Shown: in pieces, positions 1 to 9,476 of the stretch
How the letters are laid out: every line of letters starts with the position of its first letter
Numbering within the stretch: position 1 is the stretch's first letter
DNA from: an uncultured Acidimicrobiia bacterium
GTDB taxonomy: Bacteria > Actinomycetota > Acidimicrobiia > Acidimicrobiales > CAIXPF01
Assembly (NCBI GenBank): GCA_903921205.1
Contig: CAIXPF010000034.1
Coordinates: 1 to 64,000 of the forward strand
DNA length: 64,000 nucleotides
Reading direction: 5' to 3'
Program-made: the position numbers and the translations under genes
Notes under the pieces: generated by a model
What the model saw: only the letters and a program-made list of their open reading frames with translations
Told to the model about the DNA's origin: nothing
Databases searched by the model: none

Positions 1-116
1 AGCGGTGCCGTGAAGTGCTGCATCTGCCCGGGCAGGTCGCAGAAACGCAGGTCGACGAACTCGACTCCCTGCTCCACGGCGTACGCGATGACCTCCGCCG
101 GTGTCCGTTTCTCCAC
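1..116 (-). CDS. glnA: Glutamine synthetase type I, N-terminal fragment (runs off window start)
   Basis: Reverse complement from GTG at 116 reads VEKRTPAEVIAYAVEQGVEFVDLRFCDLPGQMQHFTAP, matching the GS-I N-terminus (FVDLRFxDLPGxMQHFT). Confidence 0.85.
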   Translation of the reverse strand, partial: MEKRTPAEVIAYAVEQGVEFVDLRFCDLPGQMQHFTAP

Positions 117-287
117 GGTGTCGCCTCTTCCTGTTTGTGAGGGAACTGGTCGCAGGGCGCCGCTCCGAGGAGCCGCGATGCGTGGCGACCGACGCTGGCC
201 GACAGCCGTTTCCCACCCGGTGCCCGAATGTGAATTGAGTGTGAATGCCTCGGCGGGCCCGCTGAATTCCGCGCCCGATGGTGCAGC

Positions 288-1628
288 ATGATGGCGATGA
301 TGCGCCAACAACAGTACGTGCTGCGCACGGTCGAGGAACGGGCGGTCCGGCTGATCCGGCTGTGGTTCACCGACGTCAACGGACAGCTGAAGTCCTTCGC
401 CATCACCCCGGCGGAGCTCGAGACGGCCTTCGCCGAGGGCATGCACTTCGACGGCTCGTCCATCAACGGGTTCTCGCGGGTGCAGGAGTCCGACGTGCTG
501 GCCCGGCCCGATGCCTCCACCTTCGAGCTGCTGCCCTTCGGCCCCGAGGCCGAGCACTCGGCCCGCATGTTCTGCGACATCGAGACCGTGGAGGGCACCC
601 CCTTCGCCGGCGATCCCCGCTACGTGCTCAAGCGCAACCTCGCCCGGGCCCGGCAGCTCGGCTTCACCTTCATGGTCGCCCCCGAGATGGAGTTCTTCTA
701 TTTCGCCGAGGGCGATCCGACCAAGCCGCTCAAGCCGCTCGACTCCGGGTCGTACTTCGACCTGACCCTGGCCGACGTGGCCTCCGACCTGCGGCGACGC
801 ACCATCGGGATGCTCGAGGCCATGAGCATCCCCGTCGAGTACAGCTTCCACGAGGACTCCCCCTCCCAGCACGAGATCGACCTGCGTTACACCGACGCGT
901 TGGAGATGGCCGACACGGTCATGACCTTCCGCCTGCTGGTGCGCGAGATCGCCCTCGAGCGCGGGGTGTACGCCACGTTCATGCCCAAACCCCTCGCCGG
1001 GGTCCAGGGCTCGGGCATGCACACCCACATGAGCCTGTTCCAGGGCGACACCAACGTGTTCCACGACGCCGAGACCGGCGGGCTGGCCGAACCTGCCCGG
1101 CAGTTCATCGCCGGGCTGCTCTTCCACGCCCGTGAGATCTGCGCGGTGACCAACCAGCTGGTCAACTCCTACAAGCGGCTCGCCCCCGGGTCGGAGGCCC
1201 CGCCCTACGTCACCTGGGCCCACAACAACCGCTCTGCTCTCATCCGGGTCCCGGTGACCAAGAAGGACAAGCCCAGCTCGACCCGCATCGAATACCGGGC
1301 ACCCGACCCGGCCTGCAACCCGTACCTGGCGTTCTCGGTCATCCTCGCCGCCGGCCTGCGCGGCATCACCGAGGGCTACGAGCTGCCCGAGGAAGCCGTC
1401 GCCAACCTCTTCGAGCTGACCCCCGCCCAGCGGGCCAAGGCCGGGATCGTGCCGCTGCCGGTGAACCTGTCCGAGGCCCTCGACGAGATGGAACGCTCCG
1501 AGCTCGTCCACGATGCGCTCGGCGACCACATCTTCGAATGGTTCCTGCGCAACAAGCGCGCTGAGTTCGCCGAGTACCGTGCCCAGGTCACGCCCTACGA
1601 GCTGTCCCGGTACCTGCCGAGTTGGTGA
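288..1628 (+). CDS. glnA: Glutamine synthetase family protein
   Basis: 446 aa; GS motifs MHFDGSSINGF, APEMEFFYF, GSGMHTHMSLF, NSYKRLAPGSEAP, NRSALIRVP, RIEYRAPDPACNPYLAFSVILAAGL. Confidence 0.93.
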   Translation: MMAMMRQQQYVLRTVEERAVRLIRLWFTDVNGQLKSFAITPAELETAFAEGMHFDGSSINGFSRVQESDVLARPDASTFELLPFGPEAEHSARMFCDIETVEGTPFAGDPRYVLKRNLARARQLGFTFMVAPEMEFFYFAEGDPTKPLKPLDSGSYFDLTLADVASDLRRRTIGMLEAMSIPVEYSFHEDSPSQHEIDLRYTDALEMADTVMTFRLLVREIALERGVYATFMPKPLAGVQGSGMHTHMSLFQGDTNVFHDAETGGLAEPARQFIAGLLFHAREICAVTNQLVNSYKRLAPGSEAPPYVTWAHNNRSALIRVPVTKKDKPSSTRIEYRAPDPACNPYLAFSVILAAGLRGITEGYELPEEAVANLFELTPAQRAKAGIVPLPVNLSEALDEMERSELVHDALGDHIFEWFLRNKRAEFAEYRAQVTPYELSRYLPSW

Positions 1629-1631
1629 GCC

Positions 1632-2312
1632 ATGGAACCGTTGCTCGTCTACCCCTTCCCGGTCGCCGCTGACCTGTCCCAGGCGCTCGAACGCGCCGGG
1701 TACCGCTACATCGGCGTCACCGACGAGGTCGACGCCGAACGCAAGGAGCCCGACGACGGGTGGGGCGGGGCCATCATCATGGCCGACCGGTCCCCCGAGG
1801 AGGCCTACAAGCTGGCGGTCGCCCTGCGTAAGCGCGACTACCCGCTCGAACCGCTGCTGATGGTGCTGCGCTCGGAGCAGCTGAACACCCTCGAGCTCAA
1901 CCGCGACCTCTTCGACGACTTCGTGGTCTCACCGCTCAACCACCGCGAGCTCGAGGTGCGGCTCAAGCACCAGTACTGGCGGCTGGGACGGGGCACCCGC
2001 CCCGAGCTGGTCGAGTACGGCGACCTGGTGCTCAACCTGGAGACCTACCAGGCGGCCATCGCCCGCCGGCCGCTCGACCTGACCTACATGGAGTACGAGC
2101 TGCTGAAGTTCCTCGCCCAGCACCCGGGCAAGGTCTTCACCCGGGAGGCCCTGCTCAACCGGGTGTGGGGCTACGAGTACTACGGCGGCGCCCGCACCGT
2201 CGACGTGCACGTGCGGCGGCTGCGGGCCAAGCTCGGCGAGGAGTACGCCAACCTGATCCAGACCGTCCGGTCGGTCGGCTACCGCTTCGGCCAGTCCCGT
2301 TGGTCGGGCTGA
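1632..2312 (+). CDS. Winged-helix (OmpR/PhoB-type) response regulator with atypical receiver, GlnR-like
   Basis: C-terminal Trans_reg_C motif (LTYMEYELLKFLAQHPGKVFTREALLNRVWGYEYYGGARTVDVHVRRLRAKLG...VRSVGYRF); degenerate N-terminal receiver; starts 3 nt after the glnA stop. Confidence 0.85.
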   Translation: MEPLLVYPFPVAADLSQALERAGYRYIGVTDEVDAERKEPDDGWGGAIIMADRSPEEAYKLAVALRKRDYPLEPLLMVLRSEQLNTLELNRDLFDDFVVSPLNHRELEVRLKHQYWRLGRGTRPELVEYGDLVLNLETYQAAIARRPLDLTYMEYELLKFLAQHPGKVFTREALLNRVWGYEYYGGARTVDVHVRRLRAKLGEEYANLIQTVRSVGYRFGQSRWSG

Positions 2313-2354
2313 GCACCCGGCGCAGGGCTCGGGCCGCTCAGGGCCCGGGCCGGA

Positions 2355-2513
2355 TCAGTTGTTGAGGTCCTTCCACACCGTGTCGGCCCCGCGACGATCG
2401 GCGTCGTCCTTGAGCAGATAGCCGAGCACCCCGGCCACGGCAGCACCGGACATCATGATGGCGACCGGCATCACGACCATGAGCACGACCACGAGCAGCA
2501 CTGCACCCCACAT
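2355..2513 (-). CDS. Small single-TM hypothetical protein (52 aa)
   Basis: Reverse strand ORF MWGAVLLVVVLMVVMPVAIMMSGAAVAGVLGYLLKDDADRRGADTVWKDLNN*; below the ORF track size cutoff; fits between flanking genes. Confidence 0.55.
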   Translation of the reverse strand: MWGAVLLVVVLMVVMPVAIMMSGAAVAGVLGYLLKDDADRRGADTVWKDLNN

Positions 2514-2525
2514 AGGCACCCCGTT

Positions 2526-4175
2526 CTAGCGCAACGGCCGCCGTGTCGGCCACGACGGGGCCCGATCGTGCGCCGCCCACACCGCTGCGGCCGTGACCGC
2601 GAACACCGCGTCGGACACCGCGAGCGGTACCGCATCCGGCGCCGCCGGACGGACCGCGCAGTGCACCGGCGGCAGGTCCACCGCCCGCAGGACCCCCAGG
2701 CTGCGCACCGTCAGGTCCTGCACCGTGCCCTCGGCGGAGACGGTCAGGCACTCGGCGCTCACCAACGACGCCGCCAGGTGCACCGCACCGATGCAGTAGG
2801 AGCGCAGCACGATCTCGTCGAGCACCTCGCCGGCGTCGACCTCGACCGAGATTGCGCCGTCCGGGCCGATCGTGCAGGTGGCCGTACCCCCGCCGGGCTG
2901 ACGGACCGGAACCGCCCGCTCCCACAGGGCCGAGCCCAGCACCACCCCTTCGGCCCACCCCGCGGCCCGCAACGCCACCGACGTCGGCGGGCCGGCCACG
3001 TCGACCTCCTCGACCACCAGCTCGGGGGTTCCTGCACCCGGACGCAGGGCACCGGCGGCGTCGGCCGCCTCGACCGCAGCCGCGAACCCGGCCTGCAGCC
3101 GTTCGGCCACGGCCTCGGTGCGGGCGACCCGCACCACCACCCGACGGGCGGCGAGGTCGATCCCCGCTGCGATCGGCGGCCGCTTCGGGCCGTTTGCCAC
3201 GACGTCCTCGCGTGACCACAACACCCGTACCGACCGGCCGGTGCTCGCGGCCAGCTCCCGGGCCGCCTCCGCCACCGGCGAGGCCAGCTTGCCGCCGAAC
3301 GCGCCACCGTTGCCCAACGCCCCGGCCGGCTCTCCCCCGGGAACGCACCACGAGGCGTCGGTCTCCAGGTAGGCGGGATCGACCCAGCTGGTCTGCAGCG
3401 CCACGTCCCAGGAACCCGGCGGTAGCTCGACGGGGTGCGGCGGGGCCACGGTGGTCCGCCGGCCCTGGATCTTGCCTGCAGCCCGGCGGGCGTCGGCCAG
3501 ACTCGCCCCGGTCACCCAGCCGCCCGAGCCCTCGGGCACGGCGACCAGGGCATCAGCGGGTGCGCCGTCATCGGCGAAACCGCCCCGGCCCAGGGCCACC
3601 GCCGGCCCGACCTGCTGGCGCACCCGGCCCTCGAGCTCGGCCCGACGCGCCGCCGCGGCGAGGTCGCGTCCCGCCGGAGACGGCAACGGCACCGGCTGAC
3701 CGTCGCCGGCCGCGCTCCCGGCCGCGCTCCCGGCCGCGCTCCCGGTGGCGAGGGCGAAGGCCTCCACGATCGGTTGCCACCCCGTGCACCGACAGAGATG
3801 GGCGAGCAGCGCCTGAGCGGGGTTCGGGGACGGCTTGTCCGCCTCGGCCACCAGGCGCAGGATGATGCCGGGGCTGCAGAAGCCGCACTGGCTGGCACCC
3901 GTCGCAGCGAACGCCTCGGCCCAGCGGGCTGCGACCTCGGGATCGAGGCCGTCCACAGTGGTCACCCGGCGCCCGGAGAGACGCCGCACCGGCGTCACGC
4001 ACGCCACCCTGGCCACCCCGTCGATCAACACCGTGCAGCAGCCGCACTGGCCCTGGGGCGAGCAGCCGTCCTTCACCGAGCGGATGGCGAGCTGGTCACG
4101 CAGGACCGCGAGCAGGGTGGCGGCCTCGTCCACGACCTCGACCGTCCGGCCGTCCACGTACAGCGTCACAGGCAT
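2526..4175 (-). CDS. Fused [2Fe-2S]-binding (CoxS/XdhC-like) and reduced molybdopterin-binding xanthine dehydrogenase family protein
   Basis: Start MPVTLYVDGRTVEV; two 2Fe-2S motifs (DGCSPQGQCGCCTVLIDG; SQCGFCSPG...LCRCTGWQPIVEA) followed by XDH large-subunit-like GNGGAFGGKLASPVAEAARELAASTGRSVRVLWSREDV. ORF track start at 4913 is an overextension. Confidence 0.75.
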   Translation of the reverse strand: MPVTLYVDGRTVEVVDEAATLLAVLRDQLAIRSVKDGCSPQGQCGCCTVLIDGVARVACVTPVRRLSGRRVTTVDGLDPEVAARWAEAFAATGASQCGFCSPGIILRLVAEADKPSPNPAQALLAHLCRCTGWQPIVEAFALATGSAAGSAAGSAAGDGQPVPLPSPAGRDLAAAARRAELEGRVRQQVGPAVALGRGGFADDGAPADALVAVPEGSGGWVTGASLADARRAAGKIQGRRTTVAPPHPVELPPGSWDVALQTSWVDPAYLETDASWCVPGGEPAGALGNGGAFGGKLASPVAEAARELAASTGRSVRVLWSREDVVANGPKRPPIAAGIDLAARRVVVRVARTEAVAERLQAGFAAAVEAADAAGALRPGAGTPELVVEEVDVAGPPTSVALRAAGWAEGVVLGSALWERAVPVRQPGGGTATCTIGPDGAISVEVDAGEVLDEIVLRSYCIGAVHLAASLVSAECLTVSAEGTVQDLTVRSLGVLRAVDLPPVHCAVRPAAPDAVPLAVSDAVFAVTAAAVWAAHDRAPSWPTRRPLR

Positions 4176-4301
4176 CGGCACCGACCCTAACGGCTGGGCA
4201 CGAGCCGGCGGCACGGCGGCCCTCGGCGGCAGCTGACCGGTACGCTCCAGCAGCGGCGGCGAGCGCCGCCGAGTTCCCGACCGGCGAACCCAGGAGGGCG
4301 C

Positions 4302-5627
4302 ATGTACCCCGACCCGTCGTCCCGTTCGGCCGCCCTGTACGAGCGGGCCCGCCGGGTGCTGCCCGACGGCGTGTCCCGCGGCACCGTGCGGGTCGACCCC
4401 TACCCGGTCTACGTGGCATCGGGCCAGGGCGCCTGGGTGACCGACGTCGACGGGAACCGGTACCTCGACGCCAACAACAACTACACCGCCATCGTCCTGG
4501 GCCACGCCGACCCCGTCGTCACCGAGGCGGTGACCCGTCAACTGGGCCGCGGCTCGGCGTTCTCCCTGGCCACCGAGGCGGAGGTGCGCCTGGCCGAACT
4601 GCTGTGCGAGCGGGCCGGCTTCGACCGCATCCGCTTCTGCAACTCCGGGACCGAGGCGGTCATGACGGCGGTCAAGGCCGCCCGGGCCTTCACCGGGCGA
4701 ACCCGCATCGCCAAGGTGGAGGGCGGTTACCACGGGGCTTACGACCACGTCGAAGTCTCCCTCGACGCCGCCGGGGGGACCTGGGGTGATCCGACCGCCC
4801 CCACCGGCGTGCCCTACGCCGCAGGCACCCCGGCATCGGTGCTGGCCGAGACGGTGGTGCTGCCCTACAACGACGCCGAGGCCACCGCATCGCTGCTGCG
4901 GACCCACGGCCACGACCTCGCCGCAGTGGTGCTCGACACCCTGCCCTCACGGGTGGGCATGCCCGAACCCGACCGGGCGTTCCTCGACACCGTGTTCGGC
5001 GTCGCCCGGGAGGTCGGTGCGCTGGTGATCCTCGACGAGGTGATCACCTTCCGTCTCGGCCCCGGCGGGAACGCCGCACGGCTGGGGCTGCAGCCCGACC
5101 TGACGACGCTGGGCAAGATCATCGGGGGCGGGTTCCCGGTCGGCGCCGTGGCCGGACGGGCCGAGGTGATGGACGTGTTCAGCCCGCTCGACGGGGCCCG
5201 GCCACGCCTGCCTGCCGGCGGCACCTTCTCGGCCAACTCCATCACCATGGTGGCCGGCCTGGCGTGCATGGAACAGCTCGACACCGCAGCCTTCGACCGC
5301 CTGGCCACGATGGGCGAACGGGTCCGCGGAGGCGTGCGGGCCATCTTCGCCGAGACCGGCTTCCCCGGCCAGGTCACCGGGGACGGATCGCTGTTCCGGC
5401 TGCATCCCCACGACCGGCCGGTCCGCAACTACCGCGACGCCCGCCACGACCCGGCCGAGGCGGCGTTCATGGCCCGGCTGCACCGGCAGCTGCTCAACCG
5501 CGGCGTCTACCTCACCACGTACGGCATGGGATGTCTGAGCCTCGCCATGACCGACGTCGATCTCGGCCATCTGCTCGACGCCGTGGCCGACGGGCTCCGG
5601 GCGGAGCTGTCCTCCGCCACCGCCTGA
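4302..5627 (+). CDS. Class III aminotransferase, glutamate-1-semialdehyde 2,1-aminomutase-like
   Basis: 441 aa; FCNSGTEAVMTAVKAARAFTGRTRIAKVEGGYHGAYD, LVILDEVITFR, TTLGKIIGGGFPVGAVAGR (PLP lysine motif). Confidence 0.88.
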   Translation: MYPDPSSRSAALYERARRVLPDGVSRGTVRVDPYPVYVASGQGAWVTDVDGNRYLDANNNYTAIVLGHADPVVTEAVTRQLGRGSAFSLATEAEVRLAELLCERAGFDRIRFCNSGTEAVMTAVKAARAFTGRTRIAKVEGGYHGAYDHVEVSLDAAGGTWGDPTAPTGVPYAAGTPASVLAETVVLPYNDAEATASLLRTHGHDLAAVVLDTLPSRVGMPEPDRAFLDTVFGVAREVGALVILDEVITFRLGPGGNAARLGLQPDLTTLGKIIGGGFPVGAVAGRAEVMDVFSPLDGARPRLPAGGTFSANSITMVAGLACMEQLDTAAFDRLATMGERVRGGVRAIFAETGFPGQVTGDGSLFRLHPHDRPVRNYRDARHDPAEAAFMARLHRQLLNRGVYLTTYGMGCLSLAMTDVDLGHLLDAVADGLRAELSSATA

Positions 5628-5640
5628 GCCGGCAACGACG

Positions 5641-5674
5641 ACGGGCCGGGCACCCCAGCGGGTGCCCGGCCCGT
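5641..5674. terminator. Strong hairpin between aminotransferase and erpA-like gene
   Basis: Perfect 15-bp inverted repeat ACGGGCCGGGCACCC-cagc-GGGTGCCCGGCCCGT in the convergent intergenic region; no long T-tract. Confidence 0.6.
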
Positions 5675-5708
5675 GCGGTCCGGTCGGGTTGCCCGAGGTC
5701 GGGCGGCG

Positions 5709-6029
5709 TCAGCTGAAGGACTGGCCGCAGCCGCAGGTGCGGCTGGCGTTGGGGTTGTTGATCGAGAACCCTGCCTGGTTGAGGCCGTCCTTGTAGTCGA
5801 GGGTGGCACCGGTGAGCAGCTGGGCCGATGCCGGGTCGACCACGACCCGCACCTCGCCGAACAGCTCGGCCATGTCGTCGTCGGCGATGTCGGTGTCGAA
5901 GAACATCTCGTAGCTGAAACCGGAGCACCCACCGGGACGCACCGCGACCCGCAGCGCCAGTTCCGGCACGCCCTCGGCGTCGATGAGTTCCTTGACCTTC
6001 TTCGTTGCGGTGTCCGTGAGCGTGATCAC
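5709..6029 (-). CDS. erpA: HesB/IscA family iron-sulfur cluster insertion protein
   Basis: 106 aa; GGCSGFSYEMFFD and C-terminal NPNASRTCGCGQSF (three conserved Cys). Confidence 0.9.
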   Translation of the reverse strand: MITLTDTATKKVKELIDAEGVPELALRVAVRPGGCSGFSYEMFFDTDIADDDMAELFGEVRVVVDPASAQLLTGATLDYKDGLNQAGFSINNPNASRTCGCGQSFS

Positions 6030-6206
6030 GTGGTGTGCCTCCTGGTTCCCGAGAATGGGCAGCGAACCGTCCGACGACCATCCTAGAGCGCTGGAGATTC
6101 ACACGACACACCGTTCGGCCGGACCGGCGAGCGCGGACTGTCCCGGGCGCCCCCGGCCGATCCCCGGCCGATCCCCAGCCGGCACCCCGCCGGTACACTG
6201 CGGACC

Positions 6207-7442
6207 GTGGAAACCGACCAGGTGGAACCCGACCCGAGCGGCCGAGCACCCGGCCCGGCCGACGCCATGCGGCCCACGCCGCGACCCACCCCCGAGGACG
6301 TCTTCGGCCTGCTGCGCGGCGTCATCGACCCCGAGCTCGGGTCCGATGTCGTCGACCTGGGCATGATCCGCTCGGCCGAGGTGGCCGACGACGGCACCGT
6401 CGCGGTCACCGTCGCCCTCACCACCGCCGGATGCCCGCTGCGTGCCCAACTCCAACGCGACATCAAGACCCGGGTCGGGTCGGCGCCCGGCGTGACAGCG
6501 GTGTCGATCACCTGGTCGGAGATGACCGCCGAGGAGCGGGCCACGGCCATGGGCAAGGCCCGCTTCAACGCGCAGCAGCGGGCCCCGGAAACGGCTATCC
6601 CCGCCACCACCCGGGTGATCGGGATCGCCTCGGGCAAGGGCGGGGTCGGCAAGTCGTCGGTGACGGTGAACCTCGCCGTGGCGATGGCCCAGCGGGGCCT
6701 GCGCATCGGGGTGCTCGACGCGGACATCTGGGGGTTCTCGGTGCCGCGCATGCTGGGGGTCGACGGCCGCCTCGCCGCAGTGCCCGGCGCCAAGAAGATG
6801 CTCCCGTCCACCCGGACCGTGCCCGGCCGTGGCGGGCCCGAGGGCCACCTCGAGGTGGTCTCGATGGGACTGCTCACCGACGACGAGACCGATGCGCTCA
6901 TGTGGCGCGGCCTGATGCTGAACCGGGCGGTGCAGCACTTCCTGGAGGACGTCAGCTGGGGCGCCCTCGACTACCTGCTCATCGACCTGCCGCCCGGCAC
7001 CGGTGACGTGCAGATGGGTCTGGCCCGGATGCTGCCGCGCACCGAGCTGATCGTGGTGACCACCCCGGCGCTCGCCGCCCAGAAGGTTGCCGCCCGAGCC
7101 GCGACCATGGCCCGCAAGAGCTACCTGCGCGTCGCCGGGGTCATCGAGAACATGAGCGCCTTCGTGACCCCCGACGGGACCAGCCATGCCGTGTTCGGCC
7201 GGGGCGGGGGCCAGGCGCTGGCCACCGACATCGGCGTCCCGCTGCTCGCCACGCTGCCCATCGACGCCGCAGTCGCCGACGGTGGCGACACCGGCCGCCC
7301 CGTCGCCCTCGGCGACGGCCCGGTGGCCGACGCCTTCGCCCGCCTGGCCGAGATCGTGGTGACCGAGGCCGTTCCACCGGTCGACGTCGCCGGCTGTTCG
7401 GCCCGCCTGCTCGATGCCATCGAGGCTGCGCTCCCCCGCTGA
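6207..7442 (+). CDS. Mrp/NBP35-family ATP-binding Fe-S carrier with N-terminal MIP18 (DUF59) domain
   Basis: GTG start; MIP18 DVFGLLRGVIDPELGSDVVDLGMI; deviant Walker A GIASGKGGVGKSSVTVNLA; DYLLIDLPPGTGDVQ. Confidence 0.92.
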   Translation: METDQVEPDPSGRAPGPADAMRPTPRPTPEDVFGLLRGVIDPELGSDVVDLGMIRSAEVADDGTVAVTVALTTAGCPLRAQLQRDIKTRVGSAPGVTAVSITWSEMTAEERATAMGKARFNAQQRAPETAIPATTRVIGIASGKGGVGKSSVTVNLAVAMAQRGLRIGVLDADIWGFSVPRMLGVDGRLAAVPGAKKMLPSTRTVPGRGGPEGHLEVVSMGLLTDDETDALMWRGLMLNRAVQHFLEDVSWGALDYLLIDLPPGTGDVQMGLARMLPRTELIVVTTPALAAQKVAARAATMARKSYLRVAGVIENMSAFVTPDGTSHAVFGRGGGQALATDIGVPLLATLPIDAAVADGGDTGRPVALGDGPVADAFARLAEIVVTEAVPPVDVAGCSARLLDAIEAALPR

Positions 7443-7507
7443 GCAGCCGGCTGCGGAACGACCGCTCGGCGGCTTGCGTCGGACCCGGCTGCGGGTGAGC
7501 GCCGGGT

Positions 7508-8110
7508 TCAGCGCCCGAGGGCCGACGGACCGTTGTCGGGGCGACCGTCGGGGCGACGGTAGGTGGCTTCCTCGACGTCGATGATGCGCTCGCCGTCCGC
7601 CGGGCGCGACGGCCCGCCGCGGCCCGGATCGGGCACCGTGGCGTCGTACACGAAGACCGTGGTCCGGCCGTCAGACGAGCCGTACCCGGAGGATCCGAAC
7701 CCGCCGACCCCGCCGAACCCGCCGAGCGTGCCGTCGCGCATCGCCCGCTGTGCCTTGCGGGCGAAGGACCGAGCCAACACCGAACGAACGGCGAAGCGGA
7801 CGGGCGGCAGCAGCAGGCACAGACCCAGGAAGTCCGTGACGAACCCGGGGGTGAGCAGCAGCGCCCCGGCGAAGAGCACCAGGAACCCGTCGACCAACGA
7901 GGCGCCCGGAACCTGCCCGGCACCGATCTCGCGCTCGATGCGCCGGTACAACCCGATGCCTTCGCGTTTGCACAGCCAGGCACCGGCCGCCGAGACGATC
8001 ATGACCAACGCGATGGTCGGCAGGACGCCGATGAGGTGCGCGACCTGCACCATCACGTAGAGCTCGATCACCGGGACGAGGATGAACAACAGGGCGAGCA
8101 GCCCGACCAT
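7508..8110 (-). CDS. fxsA: FxsA family membrane protein
   Basis: 200 aa; ...VPVIELYVMVQVAHLIGVLPTIALVMIVSAAGAWLCKREG...GALLLTPGFVTDFLGLCLLLPPVR, characteristic of FxsA. Confidence 0.85.
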   Translation of the reverse strand: MVGLLALLFILVPVIELYVMVQVAHLIGVLPTIALVMIVSAAGAWLCKREGIGLYRRIEREIGAGQVPGASLVDGFLVLFAGALLLTPGFVTDFLGLCLLLPPVRFAVRSVLARSFARKAQRAMRDGTLGGFGGVGGFGSSGYGSSDGRTTVFVYDATVPDPGRGGPSRPADGERIIDVEEATYRRPDGRPDNGPSALGR

Positions 8111-8162
8111 GGGCCGAGCCTACCGACCGCACCACGGGTGAGCGCCGCTAGCCTGCGGCGCC

Positions 8163-9476
8163 GTGGCCCATCCCCCTTCGGTCGACCGAATCGCTCGCGG
8201 CCTGCGTCGCAGCGGCCTGCCCGACCCGCTCCTGGTCGACGCGGCGCGCGCCGCCATCGCAGAGGCGGTCGAGCGTGACGGGCACGACGGGGTCGACCCC
8301 GACGCCGTGGCCGCCCGAGCGGCCGAGCTTGCCGCCGAGCAGTCCCTTCGCCTGTTGCAGCCGGTCATCAACGCCACCGGGGTGCTGCTGCACACCAACC
8401 TGGGTCGCGCCCCCGTGGCGTTCCACCACGACGCCCGCTACAGCAACGTCGAGTTCCGCCTCGACCGCGGCACCCGGGGCAGCCGTTCCGACCATGCCGG
8501 CACCCTGCTGGCCCGGGCCTGTGGCGCGGAAGCGGCCCTGGTCGTCAACAACAACGCCGCAGCGGTGCTGCTGACCCTGGCCGCGCTCGGGGGGCCGGGC
8601 CGGGCTGCGGTGGCGTCGCGGGGCGAGCTGGTCGAGATCGGAGGCGGCTTCCGCATCCCCGACGTGATGGCCGCGTCCGGCACCGAGCTGATCGAGGTCG
8701 GCACCACCAACCGGACCCGGCGGGCCGACTTCGAGCGGGCGGTGGCCGCCGCCGGCGAACGCATCGCCCTGCTGCTGAAGGTCCACCAGTCCAACTACCG
8801 CATCGTCGGCTTCACCGAGACCGTCGAGGTGTCGGACCTGACCGGGCTGGGCAAGCCGGTGGTGGCCGACACCGGGTCCGGCCTGCTCGACGCCGCCTGT
8901 CCGTGGCTGACCGACGGGCCCCCGGCGTGGTTGGCCGACGAGCCGGCGGCCCGTCAGACCCTTGCCGAGGGTGCCGACCTGGTGCTGTTCTCCGGCGACA
9001 AGCTGCTCGGTGGGCCGCAGGCGGGCATCATCGCCGGCCGGGCCGACCTCATCGCCACCATCGGACGCCACCCGCTGTACCGCGCGGTACGGTGCGGCGG
9101 GCTGGTGCTGCGGGCGCTGCAGGACCTGGCCCTCGCCTACCTCGACCGGCGCGGCGGGGACATCCCGTTCTGGCGTATGGCCACCCGGAGCGTGGAAGAA
9201 CTGGCCGACCGGGCGGCGGCGGTCGCCGCGGCCGTCGGTGCCGCCCGGCCCGAGGCCATGCAGGCCGTTCCCGGTGGCGGCACCCTGCCCGGCGTCACGT
9301 TCCCCTCCTACGGGGTGGCCCTCGACGGCGATCACCGGGCCGCCCTGCGACAGCTGCAACCGCCGGTCATCGCCCGGGTGGAGGACGACCGCACGCTGTG
9401 CGACCTGCGCACCGTCGACCCCGCCGACGACGCACGGCTCGCCACCGCGCTCGCCGCCTTGGGCACCACCCCGTGA
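8163..9476 (+). CDS. selA: L-seryl-tRNA(Sec) selenium transferase
   Basis: 437 aa; INATGVLLHTNLGRAPV, VVNNNAAAVLLTLAAL, SRGELVEIGGGFRIPDVMAASGTELIEVGTTNRT, FSGDKLLGGPQAGIIAGR. Confidence 0.93.
   Translation: MAHPPSVDRIARGLRRSGLPDPLLVDAARAAIAEAVERDGHDGVDPDAVAARAAELAAEQSLRLLQPVINATGVLLHTNLGRAPVAFHHDARYSNVEFRLDRGTRGSRSDHAGTLLARACGAEAALVVNNNAAAVLLTLAALGGPGRAAVASRGELVEIGGGFRIPDVMAASGTELIEVGTTNRTRRADFERAVAAAGERIALLLKVHQSNYRIVGFTETVEVSDLTGLGKPVVADTGSGLLDAACPWLTDGPPAWLADEPAARQTLAEGADLVLFSGDKLLGGPQAGIIAGRADLIATIGRHPLYRAVRCGGLVLRALQDLALAYLDRRGGDIPFWRMATRSVEELADRAAAVAAAVGAARPEAMQAVPGGGTLPGVTFPSYGVALDGDHRAALRQLQPPVIARVEDDRTLCDLRTVDPADDARLATALAALGTTP

Noticed and set aside
4176-4913. N-terminal extension of the XDH-like ORF (track start 4913)
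   Set aside because: Runs antisense into the aminotransferase gene; the 2Fe-2S domain clearly starts with MPVTLYVDG at 4175.
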